Source of the DNA: CAWAVN01 sp963844315
GTDB lineage: Bacteria > Planctomycetota > Planctomycetia > Planctomycetales > Planctomycetaceae
Assembly (NCBI GenBank): GCA_963844315.1
Contig: CAWJOC010000026.1
Span: 62,001 to 126,000, forward strand
DNA: 64,000 nucleotides
Reading direction: 5' to 3'
Shown here: positions 10,139-19,737 of the stretch, one piece after another
Numbering within the stretch: the first letter of the stretch is position 1
Layout of the letters: every line of letters begins with the position of its first letter
Notes under the pieces: model-generated
Database searches by the model: none
Seen by the model: the letters and a program-made list of their open reading frames with translations, nothing else
Told to the model about the DNA's origin: nothing
Made by a program: the position numbers and the translations under genes

Positions 10139-11181
10139 GGCATCTCTCCGGGTTGGGGCTTAGCTTTGCTACCGGGTTCCGGGGAACCAAAGGGTCCAAG
10201 TTTTTTGGGAGCATCTTGGGATGGGCCGTCTTCCAGACAGGAATAGGCGAGATAGGCCCAAGATCGGACTTTTTCATTTTTGTCCTCGAAGAGCTTTTGA
10301 ATTTCCGTCTGAGCCTTGGCTTTAGGAATGGCTTGATAGGTCTCGTGGGAGGCGATGCACATTCCCCGAATTTGAAGCAACGCGGATTGCCGCACGCGGG
10401 CATCTTTGTGCGAGAGATTCTCAATAAGGGCCTTGGCAAGGTCTTTTGGGCGATGCTCCGCAAAATTGTGGAATTTCATGGCGACGCCCACAAGCCGGTA
10501 GGCTCTTCCCGTCTCGTTCCGCTTCTGAATGTCTGTGGTCGCGGGGGGATAGGCGTTGAGGCTCGATGAAGACTTCAGCAAATACTTGACGTAATACGGA
10601 AAGTCGTTTGTGGCTTCGAAGTGGCTTTGATGCGCCAAATTCACTATGTTCTCGGCGGGATCCTCCATGAGTTTCTTTAACGTCTTCATCGCGTCTGGCG
10701 AATCTGAGGCCACCCGCGCAAGGGCTTGCACGGCGGCCAAGTGCAGGCTGATATCATTCGCTTCCGCCGCCTCGATCAGTAGCGGGATCGCGTTTTTGGA
10801 AAAGCGTTGCGAGATAATCACGATGCCTTGGGCGGCCCCCGAAATCTGATCGTCCTCGTCATTCATGGCCTTCAGGATCAATAACGGGCAATCCATTTTG
10901 CCTACGCGTTGACCGTAGAGTCCTGTGATACCCAATGCGGTAAACGCTTTCCGCCTGATGTCGATATCCGTCTCGCTTGCATAGTCTTCCAGAACCTTAC
11001 AGATCTCTGCAGGAGCTTGAGGTTTTTCTCCGTCTCTGCGATTCAGTTGATCGCTCAGTTTTTCGAGCGCATCCAGGCGGATTTGCTTGGCATTCGCTGG
11101 CCCGGCTTTCGCTAAGAGAGCCGGTACACTTTCGGCTTCTTCCGCTTGGAAAAATAACAGCGATGCCAAGAAAGCCAACAT
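10135..11181 (-). CDS. Exported HEAT-repeat protein
   Basis: A 348-residue protein with a signal peptide (MLAFLASLLFFQAEEAES) and repeated helical pairs typical of HEAT/armadillo solenoids, for example IRRKAFTALGITGLYG, ISLHLAAVQALARVA, ARVRQSALLQIRGMC and EKVRSWAYLAYSCLED. The C-terminus is proline/lysine rich. The ATG at 11181 is chosen because AGGTGG lies nine bases upstream; a GTG at 11193 is the alternative. It overlaps the isomerase by four bases and starts 35 bases after the peptidase, so the genes are probably one operon. Likely a protein-binding scaffold; partner unknown. Confidence 0.8.
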   Translation of the reverse strand: MLAFLASLLFFQAEEAESVPALLAKAGPANAKQIRLDALEKLSDQLNRRDGEKPQAPAEICKVLEDYASETDIDIRRKAFTALGITGLYGQRVGKMDCPLLILKAMNDEDDQISGAAQGIVIISQRFSKNAIPLLIEAAEANDISLHLAAVQALARVASDSPDAMKTLKKLMEDPAENIVNLAHQSHFEATNDFPYYVKYLLKSSSSLNAYPPATTDIQKRNETGRAYRLVGVAMKFHNFAEHRPKDLAKALIENLSHKDARVRQSALLQIRGMCIASHETYQAIPKAKAQTEIQKLFEDKNEKVRSWAYLAYSCLEDGPSQDAPKKLGPFGSPEPGSKAKPQPGEMP

Positions 11182-11216
11182 GGTATGGACCACCTATTTT
11201 GATTATTTCGATCAAC

Positions 11217-13254
11217 TTACTCCGATTCCGCACTCAATCCCAAGTGTTCCAGGAAGGGTTCCAGGCTGGGTTCTCTGCCGAGATAGTCTTTGACCATTTC
11301 CATCTCGTCTACGGTTCCGCCTTTGGAGAGGATTTTTTCGCGGTAGTACTTCCCGGCTTCGGGGTCGAGCATGCCGAGCTCTTTGAAGTGCTGGAACATG
11401 TCCGCCGCGTATACTAGCGACCACAGGTAGCCGTAATAGCCCGCTTGATAGCCCATCAGGTGGCCGAAGGAGGCTTGGAAGTACGTGCCGGGGACGGGAT
11501 CGTACATTTCGACTTCATCGGCGAGTTCCAAGGCGACCTTGGTGGTGTCCACCACGCCGTCGGGCTTGGAATGGTAGGTCATGTCGGTGATGGCGTAATA
11601 GAGTTGCCGTTCGGTCTTCATGCCGGAGCCTAAGTTCTTGGCTTTGAGCATGCCTTCGAGCAGCTCTTCGGGAAACTTGTCGCCGGTCTGGTAGTGCTGC
11701 GCGAACAGGTTCAAGACGCGGGCATCCCAGACCCAGTTCTCGAACATCTGCGAAGGGGCCTCCACGAAATCGCGAGAGACATTCGTGCCGGAGAACTCCG
11801 CATAGTCTGCGGCGGTCAAAATGCTGTGCAGGCAATGGCCGAACTCATGGAAGAAGGTTTCCACTTCATCATGTGTGAGAAGTGAAGGTTTGGTTTCGGT
11901 CGGCTTGGTGAAGTTGCAGACGAGCGCGGCCAGCGGTTTCTGCACGCTGCCGTCGGGCCAGACTTTGCGGGGATAAAGCCCCCATTGGGCGGCGTGGCCG
12001 TATTTGTTGGGACGCGGATGCAGGTCGATGTAAAACTCGCCCAGGGCTTCGCCTGAGTTTTTGTCGGTGACTTCATAAAGCCTGACATCGGGATGCCAAA
12101 TCTCCCGCCCGCGCGAGGGAGCTTCCTTGGTGATGTCCTTGTACTTGAGTCCATAAAGCGATTGTGTGATCTGGAACAGACCATCAATCACGCGCTCGAT
12201 GGGAAAATACTCCGCGACCTTCTCGGCATCGACGGCGTATTTATCTTTCATCAAGCGTTTCTCGTAGAACGAGAAATCCCAGGGGTGCAGCTTGGCGTTC
12301 GCATCGCCGGTGTGTTTCCGCTTGGCGTCCTGGAACTCGGCGTAGTCCAATTCGGCTTTCTTTCGGGCCAACGGTTGGAGTTTGTCGAAGAACTCTTGCA
12401 CGTTCTTGGCGTTTTTCGCCATGCGGACTTCGGTTTCGTAATCCGCCGCGTGCTGATAGCCCAGCAAATTCGCGGCTTCGGCGGAGCTTCAAAATGCGTT
12501 CCAAAAGATCCACGTTCTTCTGCCCGCCCCGGCGTTTGTAGGCCACCCAGGTTTTCTTGCGGGTGGATTCGACTTCGCAGTAATCCTGCACCGGCAGAAA
12601 CGAAGGATAATCCATGCCGACCATGTACAGCCCCGCCACTTGAGGCAAGGCCTTGAGGTAATCCTCGCTCATGCCCTTGAGTTCTTCCGCCATGAGCGGA
12701 ACCTTGGTGTCATCGTCTCGGATGTTTTTTTCGAACTCCAAGGAGAGCTTGTTAATCTCGATTTCCAATGCCTTCAACTTTTCGCGGTTCTCGGGAGATA
12801 AGTCCATCCCCGCCCGCCGGTAATCTCTCAGGCTGCGTTCCAAGAGGCGTTTTTGCTCGCCTTCGAGCTTGGGCTTAGTGTCGGCATAGGCTTTGACGGC
12901 TTTGTAAAGATCCTCGCGCTTGGTGAGGTTGATGATCCAGTTCCGCACATCTTCCTCGGCCTTGGATCCCTTCTGCCTCACCTCGGCATCGGGCGAGACA
13001 TAGGCCAGAAATTGCAGGAACTCGGTATCCAAACGGAGATGCACGATCATTGCATCCACCGCCCCGATGGTGTTTTCGAACGTCCGCTCCCCTTCGGGAA
13101 CGGCCACGATTTTTTCAATGGCTAGATCGGCTTTTTTGAGAGCCTCGGCCACCGGCGAAGGACCGGCGTCCTGGCCGAAAACCAAACCCGGAACCAACCC
13201 CAGGACCAACAATACGGCCAACAACTTTTTGCCCGATCCCTGCGGATATCTCAT
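11217..13254 (-). CDS. M3-family zinc oligopeptidase, one frameshift
   Basis: Thimet/oligopeptidase-A-like metallopeptidase that cleaves short peptides. The zinc site HEFGH is in FFHEFGHCLHSIL. A signal peptide (LLAVLLVLGLVPGLVFG) begins just after the start, so an envelope location is likely. The ATG at 13254 is supported by GGAG nine bases upstream; other ATGs lie up to 15 bases earlier. A single extra base near 12487 separates the N-terminal helical part from EAANLLGYQHAADYETEVR; corrected length is 678 residues, usual for M3 enzymes. First gene of the minus-strand cluster. Confidence 0.9.
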
Positions 13255-13334
13255 GTGTTTCTCCATCATTTGGAAAGGATGAAACCTTTTCGGTGAACTC
13301 CGCCAAGTATCGCATTCGTCCTGAAACGGAACAA

Positions 13335-13392
13335 GAGCCACGCACGAAGTAAGCGGAAGAAGGGTTCTAACCGCTTACTTCGTGCGCGGCTC
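13335..13392. repeat. Palindromic element, family A (copy 2)
   Basis: Arms at 13335-13356 (GAGCCACGCACGAAGTAAGC plus GG) and 13371-13392, 14-base loop, one mismatch. Unlike the other copies it lies between divergent genes (M3 peptidase and SPFH), so it cannot be a simple 3' terminator. Confidence 0.88.
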
Positions 13393-13615
13393 TCGTTCCC
13401 AAGCGGGAGCTTGGGAACGAGGGGAAAGGATTTGGAAAAAATCTGAGGATCGCGTGATCCGGCGGCGGGGTTTTCGCGTTCGCCTCTTGATGAACTCTTT
13501 GGGGGAGAGTTACAATCTGTTAGTCCTTTCACCAAGTTGCCTTTGTCAGGGCGTTTCTGGCGGTCTGATTGGCAACTTACCGCGTCCCAAGTTTCTAAGA
13601 GATGGGGAACACCTC

Positions 13616-14723
13616 ATGGGATTGTTAGACAAACTTCGCAATGAACTCATTGACATTATCGAGTGGATCGACGACTCGAACACCACGTTGGTCTGGCGGT
13701 TCCCCCGCTATCAAAACGAAATCAAAAACGGGGCCCAACTGATCGTCCGGCCCGGCCAGATGGCGGTCTTCGTCCATCGCGGGGAACTGGCCGACGTCTT
13801 CGAACCGGGCAGCTACACCTTAAAAACCGACAACCTGCCGATCCTCTCCACGCTTCAGGGCTGGAAATACGGCTTCGACAGCCCGTTCCGGTCGGAAGTG
13901 TATTTCGTCAGCACCAAACAAATCACCAATCTCAAATGGGGCACGCCGAACCCTATCATGCTCCGCGATCCGGAATTCGGGCCGATCCGTTTAAGGGCTT
14001 TCGGAACTTATGCCCTCAAATGCACCGATCCGCGGATCTTGCTCAAAGAACTCGTCGGGACGGATTCGGAATTCGATTCCAACGAAGTCAACGAGCTGAT
14101 GCGGTCGATCATCGCCGAGGCGTTCACCGCGATGCTGGGCGAGCAGCAAATCGCCGCGCTTGGACCTCGCCGCCAAGTACCGCGAGATGTCTTCGGAACT
14201 CAGGAAGTACGTCATCGAGCGGGTGGACGATGAATACGGCCTCGATATTCCGGCCTTGTTCATCGTGAATATCTCCCTGCCGGAAGCGGTCGAGAAAGCC
14301 CTCGATACCCGCACCAGCATGGGCGTCATCGGCGACATGGGCAAGTTCCAAGCCTACCAGATGGGCAACGCGATGGAAGCCGCCGCCAACAATCCCGCCG
14401 GTGGCGGAGCGGCGGAAGGCATGGGGCTTGGCATGGGCTTCGCGATGGCCAACCGCATGGCGGGCGCGGCCGGTCCGCAGCAAGCGGGCTATCCGCAGGC
14501 TCCCCCGCCGCCGCCTCAGGCCACCGCGTGGCACATCGCGGTCAACGGCCAAACATCAGGGCCTTATAACGACCAGCAACTCACTCAGAAGATTTCTAGC
14601 GGAGAGATTGCCCCCACGACGACCGTGTGGTGTGCCGGGATGTCCGGCTGGCTGCCCGCCGCGAAAGTCCCGCAACTGGCGGCGTACTTCCCGCAATCCC
14701 CGCCGCCTCCGCCGCCGGTGTAA
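13616..14723 (+). CDS. SPFH/Band 7 (YdjI-like) protein with GYF_2 domain, one frameshift
   Basis: A membrane-associated SPFH-domain protein of the group often annotated as virion core protein, like Bacillus YdjI. The N-terminal part (ALIVRPGQMAVFV-type segment, FEPGSYTLKTDNLPIL) is the SPFH fold. A Gly/Ala/Pro-rich linker follows, then a GYF_2 domain (WHIAVNGQTSGPYNDQQL ... TTTVWCAGMSGW) at the C-terminus. One extra G near 14160 (CTTGGAC for CTTGAC) separates QQIAAL from DLAAKYREMSSELRKYVI; corrected length 368 residues. The neighbouring zinc-ribbon gene matches the ydjG/ydjI pairing of the PspA-linked Bacillus operon, suggesting an envelope-stress role. Confidence 0.83.
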
Positions 14724-14740
14724 TGTTTCCTCTGGATTCC

Positions 14741-14781
14741 AACCACGAGCAGCGAACTTGTTTCCTGCTCGTGGTTTTCTT
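14741..14781 (+). terminator. Rho-independent terminator
   Basis: AACCACGAGCAG (14741-14752) pairs perfectly with CTGCTCGTGGTT (14765-14776), followed by TTCTTT, 17 bases after the SPFH stop. It suggests the zinc-ribbon gene has its own promoter or depends on read-through. Confidence 0.85.
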
Positions 14782-14882
14782 TGGTGAGGGAAGAGGGATT
14801 AAGATCAAGAGTAAGTTTAAGATTAAGAACCAATTCATTGGTCATTTTCTTCCTACAGTCTACAGTCTACGGCCTATCCGCC

Positions 14883-16031
14883 ATGCAACACGCTCCGCAT
14901 CTTCCCACCGCCAAAGAAGGCACGACGCAGTCCGCCGGGCAGACGATGGATGATGACAAGGGCCGGATTTTCCCTTGCGACCAGTGCGGGGCGGATTTGG
15001 TGTTCGACATCGGCGTGCAGCAGATGAAATGCCCGTACTGCGGCGATGTGAAGCAAATCGAACTCCCGCCGGACCAGAACGTTTTGGAGCAAGATTTCCA
15101 TGCGATGCTCGAACGCCTGACGGAACTCCGTCTCAAAGGCATCACGCAGGAAGCGAAGACCCAGGAAATCCGCTGCGAAGCCTGCGGAGGCACGGCGGTC
15201 TTCACCGGGACTTTAACCAGCAGCGAATGCCCGTATTGCGCGACGCCCATTCAAAGGGAGAACATCCACGATTCGCCGCAGCGGGTTCCGGTCGATGGCG
15301 TGTTGCCGTTTCGGGTGGATCACGACACCGCTCAAACCAATTTGGTCAATTGGGTCAACTCGCGGTGGTTTGCCCCGAACAATTTTCGCAAGAAGGGCGT
15401 CCAGGGGAAATTCAACGGCGTCTATCTGCCGTTTTGGACGTTCGATTCCTTGACCTTCAACCGTTACCACGGCGAGCGGGGCGACCATTACTACGTGGAA
15501 GTCAAACGCGGCGACCAGACCGTCCGCGAGCGCCGGACCCGCTGGTCGTCCGCGAGCGGTTCCTTCAAGAAGTTCTTCGATGATGTGATGGTCGTGGCCT
15601 CGCAGGGCCTGCCGAAGGACCACATTTTGGCGCTGGAGCCTTGGCCGCTTGCGGAGTGCGTGCCGTTCAATCAGCAGATGCTCGCGGGGTTTCTGGCGCG
15701 GACTTACGATCTGGAACTGGATCCCGGTTTCCAGGAGGCGAAAGTCCGCATGGACTCAGCGATCAATTCCGAAACCCGCCGACGCATCGGTGGCGATGAG
15801 CAGCGGATTCACTCGCTGGATTCGCACTATCGCGCGATCACCTTCAAGCACCTTCTCCTGCCGACTTGGATGATGGCTTACCAATTCCACGAGAAAGCCT
15901 ATCAGGTGATGGTCAACGCGACCACGGGCGAAGTCCAAGGCGAACGGCCCTACAGTTGGGTGAAGATCACGTTCGCGGTTCTGTTGGCAATTGCCGTCAT
16001 CGGAGGCATCGCCGTGCTGTCATCCAAATGA
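14883..16031 (+). CDS. TFIIB-type zinc-ribbon membrane protein (YdjG-like)
   Basis: A 382-residue protein with four CxxC knuckles: FPCDQCGAD, MKCPYCGD, IRCEACGGT and SECPYCAT in the first ~115 residues, forming two zinc ribbons. A conserved central domain (YLPFWTFDSLTFNRYHGERG) and one C-terminal membrane helix (ITFAVLLAIAVIGGIAVL) follow. Such proteins are often mis-annotated as primosomal N'-related. The start is uncertain: ATG 14883 or the in-frame ATG at 14946. The partner is the preceding SPFH gene. A TAAGATTAAG-type A-rich repeat (about 14798-14829) lies in the gap. Confidence 0.8.
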   Translation: MQHAPHLPTAKEGTTQSAGQTMDDDKGRIFPCDQCGADLVFDIGVQQMKCPYCGDVKQIELPPDQNVLEQDFHAMLERLTELRLKGITQEAKTQEIRCEACGGTAVFTGTLTSSECPYCATPIQRENIHDSPQRVPVDGVLPFRVDHDTAQTNLVNWVNSRWFAPNNFRKKGVQGKFNGVYLPFWTFDSLTFNRYHGERGDHYYVEVKRGDQTVRERRTRWSSASGSFKKFFDDVMVVASQGLPKDHILALEPWPLAECVPFNQQMLAGFLARTYDLELDPGFQEAKVRMDSAINSETRRRIGGDEQRIHSLDSHYRAITFKHLLLPTWMMAYQFHEKAYQVMVNATTGEVQGERPYSWVKITFAVLLAIAVIGGIAVLSSK

Positions 16032-16121
16032 TGGCCTGCGGGAAAGTCATGCGATGACGCGAGCCTTCCTAAACCCGGGCAATCAAGCGTGGCCGGAGAC
16101 GATTTGCGCGGCTTGCGGCTA

Positions 16122-17361
16122 ATGATTCTATTGGCCGGGCTGATCTTGATGGAACAAACCCGTGTCTTGTGGTTTGGAACGAACTCCACCTTTCCGCAAG
16201 TCCCGCTGGTTTCTTGGTTCGTGGGATGTCCAACGTGGTGCGATTGCGTCGTCAGCGGATTGATGTTTTTTTCGCTGGCCAGTTTTCTCCTCGGTCCCGA
16301 AGGCTGGAGAAGAGCCGCCTATTGCCGGCCTGACGTTCGCGACTTCATTCCTTGGGGCCGTGTTGCTCAACCAACACCGCTTGCAACCTTGGGCCTATGA
16401 GTTTTGCATTTTAATCCTTGCAATCACTCTCCTGCCTCCGGCCAAAGCAGTGCCTTGTCTGCGGCTGTTCGTCGCCAGCATTTATTTGCATTCGGGGCTT
16501 TCCAAACTGGATGTGACCTTCCTCACCACGCACGGCGAGGTTTTCATGTCCGTTCTCACCAACGCCATCGGTTGGGATCTGGCCTCGACTCCGGTGGGAG
16601 TCCGGCGGGCCATTGTTGCGATGCTGCCGTTGGGAGAAATCCTCGTGGCAGCCGGTTTACTCATTCCCAAAACCCGCCGGGTGGCGAAATGGATTTCCGT
16701 GCTCATGCACCTCATGCTCTTGGGGATTCTTGGGCCTTGGGGATTAGGGCATCAGCCGGGAGTCTTGATTTGGAACGTGTATTTCATCATTCAGAATCTG
16801 GTGCTGTTTCATATCGGGCAAAATGCCCCATCCGAGATGATGACGGACTCTTCCGAGTCTGGTTCCAAAAGGCGCTGGGAAGTTTTCGGCGGTTACGCTC
16901 TAGTGGCGTCGGTGATTTTCTTGCCATTCCTGGAACCCTTCGGTTGGTATGACCATTGGCCCGCGTGGGCGGTTTATGCGTCCCGTCCGGAACGTGTGCG
17001 GGTTTATGTGGCCGAGAACCGGATCGCGAACCTTCCGGTGTTGCAGAAGTTCATCACCGAAGACGATCCGCCCGCCGATGCGCTCGAAAGATTTTTCGCC
17101 GGGAAGCCGGCCTTGAAGCGATTGCGGATCGACCAATGGTCGCTGGAAGTTTTGAAGGCCCCAATCTATCCCGAGGACCGCTTTCAAATCGGCGTAGCGC
17201 TTGCATTGACGGAGCAGTACGACTTAGGAGAGGACCTCCGCGTGGAAATTGAAGGCCCCGCCAACCGCTTTACCGGCGAGCGATCAAAAACAATTCTCGA
17301 AGGCGGGGAGAAAATCCGCGAAGCCTGTGATCGGTTTTTCTTTAATGCCTACCCACGATAA
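16122..17361 (+). CDS. MauE/DoxX-like polytopic membrane protein, one frameshift
   Basis: An integral membrane protein with about seven hydrophobic segments, then a soluble C-terminal domain of about 150 residues. The motif LFVASIYLHSGLSKLD resembles MauE/DoxX-type quinone-linked membrane proteins; this match is by eye and not certain. An extra base near 16325 separates the first helices from AGLTFATSFLGAVLLNQH; corrected length about 412 residues. Start ATG 16122 is chosen; GTG 16089 is possible. It stands alone between a zinc-ribbon gene and a convergent gene. Confidence 0.62.
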
Positions 17362-17370
17362 AAACCAAAG

Positions 17371-17434
17371 GAGCCGCGCACGAAGTAAGCGGTTGGCACT
17401 CGTCCATCTCTCCCGCTTACTTCGTGCGCGGCTC
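17371..17434. repeat. Palindromic element, family A (copy 3)
   Basis: Perfect 22-base arms at 17371-17392 and 17413-17434 with a 20-base loop. It starts nine bases after the MauE-like stop and lies between convergent genes, where it could end transcription from both sides. Confidence 0.9.
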
Positions 17435-17449
17435 TCTTACAACAGTCAC

Positions 17450-18019
17450 TCAATACTCCAACGTCACCACCCGGCCCGGAATCAGCCGCACCGTCCGCAC
17501 GTTCCAGTGATGGTTCTCCGCGTTTTTGTGACCGGCTTTGACGTGGTAGATGTGCGGGACGCCCGGGATCAAAGCCTCCTTCGATTTAAAAATCCACGCC
17601 CCATCCGGACGCTGAAAGCCTTCCATGTCCATGAGGCCCTCCATATGCAACTCCGAAAAACCCGGCGCGGTGACTTGGATGATCGCCGTTCTCGGATGCT
17701 CATCCTTCGGAATAGGCCACGACTGTCTGAGATAGGTCTGGGCCAACGTGCCCGGCGGCGGCAGGACGGCCAAAGCAGGCTGCATGAGCCGCGCGGCCTG
17801 CGGTGGGGAATAGTACCGCGACGAGTTCCCATCCCTGGGGACCGAATCCCTCGTTTCCACGGGCGTCGGAGACGGGGCATAGATCGAGTCGGACGGCAGG
17901 GTTTCGTTCGGGAAGCGAGGACTGTCCGCCCAGACGCCGGGAAGTCCCACGACGAGCAGACTCCCCATCCCGGCGGAACCCATCAAGAATTGGCGAATAC
18001 TAGCAAGCGATATCCACAT
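17450..18019 (-). CDS. Secreted TIGR03000-like planctomycete protein
   Basis: A 189-residue protein with a signal peptide (SAGMGSLLVVGLPGVWA) and a Pro/Ser-rich middle. The C-terminal ~75 residues (RTAIIQVTAPGFSELHMEG ... IYHVKAGHKN ... VRLIPGRVVTLEY) have the strand pattern and spacing of the TIGR03000 domain of planctomycetes. The match is by pattern only. Function unknown; likely envelope or extracellular. Confidence 0.68.
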   Translation of the reverse strand: MWISLASIRQFLMGSAGMGSLLVVGLPGVWADSPRFPNETLPSDSIYAPSPTPVETRDSVPRDGNSSRYYSPPQAARLMQPALAVLPPPGTLAQTYLRQSWPIPKDEHPRTAIIQVTAPGFSELHMEGLMDMEGFQRPDGAWIFKSKEALIPGVPHIYHVKAGHKNAENHHWNVRTVRLIPGRVVTLEY

Positions 18020-18292
18020 ATCAGACTCCTCCGAGAGTTTTGAAATCCATCATGTAAGGGAAAGCGATCCACCCCAAACTTATCACCCCGCTGGGCGGTG
18101 GCGGCCAAAATCCGCCAGTGCCCTGGACTTTTCCAAAGCGAGTTTCCCGAGGGTAGGCAACCGGCAAGGTGGGCAAATTGCACGCCTAAAACTTTGACGC
18201 TCGATTCGATTTCACCGATCCGGCCAGCGGGTTATAGTGGGGAAACTGGATCGAGGATCTCGATGCTAATTCGACATCAAGCTTCCCTTGAA

Positions 18293-18325
18293 CCCCTCAC
18301 CCTCTCCCCCAAGGGGAGAGGGGAC
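18293..18325. repeat. Dispersed palindromic repeat, family B (copy 3, short)
   Basis: CCCCTCACCCTCTCCCCCAA followed by GGGGAGAGGGGAC, ending 29 bases before the start of the heme-domain gene. Confidence 0.75.
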
Positions 18326-18353
18326 AAAACAATGACCTTTGAAAGCCTTCACT

Positions 18354-19616
18354 ATGCGATTTCGATTGCTGATGTTTCTGCTTGTTGCGGTTTGTCTTCC
18401 GCTACATGGGGTGGCTCAACAACCAACTGGCGATGCACCTGAATCAAACCGCTTGGATCCCTTGGTGGAATTGCTCCTGGAAATTCCCGAAGCTGACGTG
18501 CAACGGGATGTGCTCAAGGGCATCGCGGAGGCTGTCAAAGGCCAGCGGAACGTTTCCGCGCCGGCGAAATGGGCCGAGGCCTCTAAGCGGTTGGAGCGGA
18601 GCCAAGATGCCGAGGTCCGCAAGTTGTCGCTGGCGTTGTCGTTGACCTTCGGCGATGAACGGGCCATGGAAAGTTTGCGGGCCATCATTCAGGATGACAA
18701 GGCCCCGCTCCCAGACCGCCAGTCCGCGATTTCTGCCTTGCGCAGGCCAGGGATAAAAAACTTCCGCCGGTCCTGCGAAGCCTCATCCAAGATAACTTGC
18801 TCCGCGAACCGGCCCTCCGCGCTCGCCGCTTATGATGACCCAAGCACGCCGGCCCTCTTGATGGAGCACTACGCCCGGTTCACGGAAACAGAAAAGCAAT
18901 CCGCGCTCTTCACGCTGGTGGCCAGGCCAGATTATGCCGACGCCTTGCTCGCCGCCGTGGAGAAAGGCCAAATCCCCGCGCGGGATCTCTCGACGTATCT
19001 TGTCCGGCAAATCGCGGCCTTTGAGAAGCAGGAACTCAACCAAAAGCTCCGTCAGGTCTGGGGCGATTTTCGGCCCGCCTCGGCGGACAGGGCCAGGCTG
19101 ATCAAAGCGGTCAAATCGAAGTTGACGGAAGACGCCTTGAAGAAAGCCGACTTGGTCCAAGGCCGATTGGTCTATGCCAAGACATGCGCGGGCTGCCACG
19201 TCTTGTTCGAGGAAGGCCGGCACGTCGGGCCGAACCTGACCGGCTCGCAGCGGAACAACCTGGATTACGTTCTGGAAAACGTGTTCGATCCCAGTGCCGT
19301 CGTGGGCCGGGATTTTCGGCTCACGACCATCGCCACCACCGACGGGCGCATGCTCACCGGCATTATCACCGAGGAAGCGGCAGAATCCCTGACATTAAAA
19401 ACGCCCAAGGACGATGTGCTGCTCGCCAAGAGCGAAATCGAAGACCGCAAACAGTCGCTGATCTCGATGATGCCGGAGGGCCTGTTCGAGAAACTTTCGG
19501 ACCAGGAGATTCGCGATCTCTTCGCCTATCTCGCCTCGCCCGCGCAAGTCCCATTGCCAGAGGTCAGCGAAAGGCAAGAGGGGGAGAATGGGAGAACGGG
19601 AGAGGGGGAGCGATAA
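18354..19616 (+). CDS. Exported protein with Planctomycetes-type heme-binding domain
   Basis: Signal peptide (LLMFLLVAVCLPLHGVAQ), HEAT-like helices, then a cytochrome c-like heme domain with CAGCH and LDYVLENVFDPSAVVGRDF, the type found in large planctomycete membrane-bound dehydrogenases. Total about 420 residues. The stretch 18736-18820 reads poorly; one missing base at its start and one extra at its end restore QARDKKLPPVLRSLIQDN and LRALAAYDDP. The last ~16 residues (EGENGRTGEGER) come from a purine-rich GGGAGA tract and look appended. ATG 18354 is preferred to 18339 because the signal peptide starts there. The electron partner is unknown. Confidence 0.82.
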   Translation: MRFRLLMFLLVAVCLPLHGVAQQPTGDAPESNRLDPLVELLLEIPEADVQRDVLKGIAEAVKGQRNVSAPAKWAEASKRLERSQDAEVRKLSLALSLTFGDERAMESLRAIIQDDKAPLPDRQSAISALRRPGIKNFRRSCEASSKITCSANRPSALAAYDDPSTPALLMEHYARFTETEKQSALFTLVARPDYADALLAAVEKGQIPARDLSTYLVRQIAAFEKQELNQKLRQVWGDFRPASADRARLIKAVKSKLTEDALKKADLVQGRLVYAKTCAGCHVLFEEGRHVGPNLTGSQRNNLDYVLENVFDPSAVVGRDFRLTTIATTDGRMLTGIITEEAAESLTLKTPKDDVLLAKSEIEDRKQSLISMMPEGLFEKLSDQEIRDLFAYLASPAQVPLPEVSERQEGENGRTGEGER

Positions 19617-19737
19617 CCATTGACGATGGGTGATTCTTGATTTCCGAAGTCAAGACCCTTCAAAAATCAAAAAACGCCACTATCCCATGCGCAGCACTCT
19701 CTGTCCGCCGGGCAACCTCGCCGCTTGGCGGATCGGG

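Noticed and set aside
16122..17361. Vitamin K epoxide reductase/DsbB-like identity
   Set aside because: No CxxC or conserved Ser/Cys pair in the helices; the MauE/DoxX-like reading fits better.
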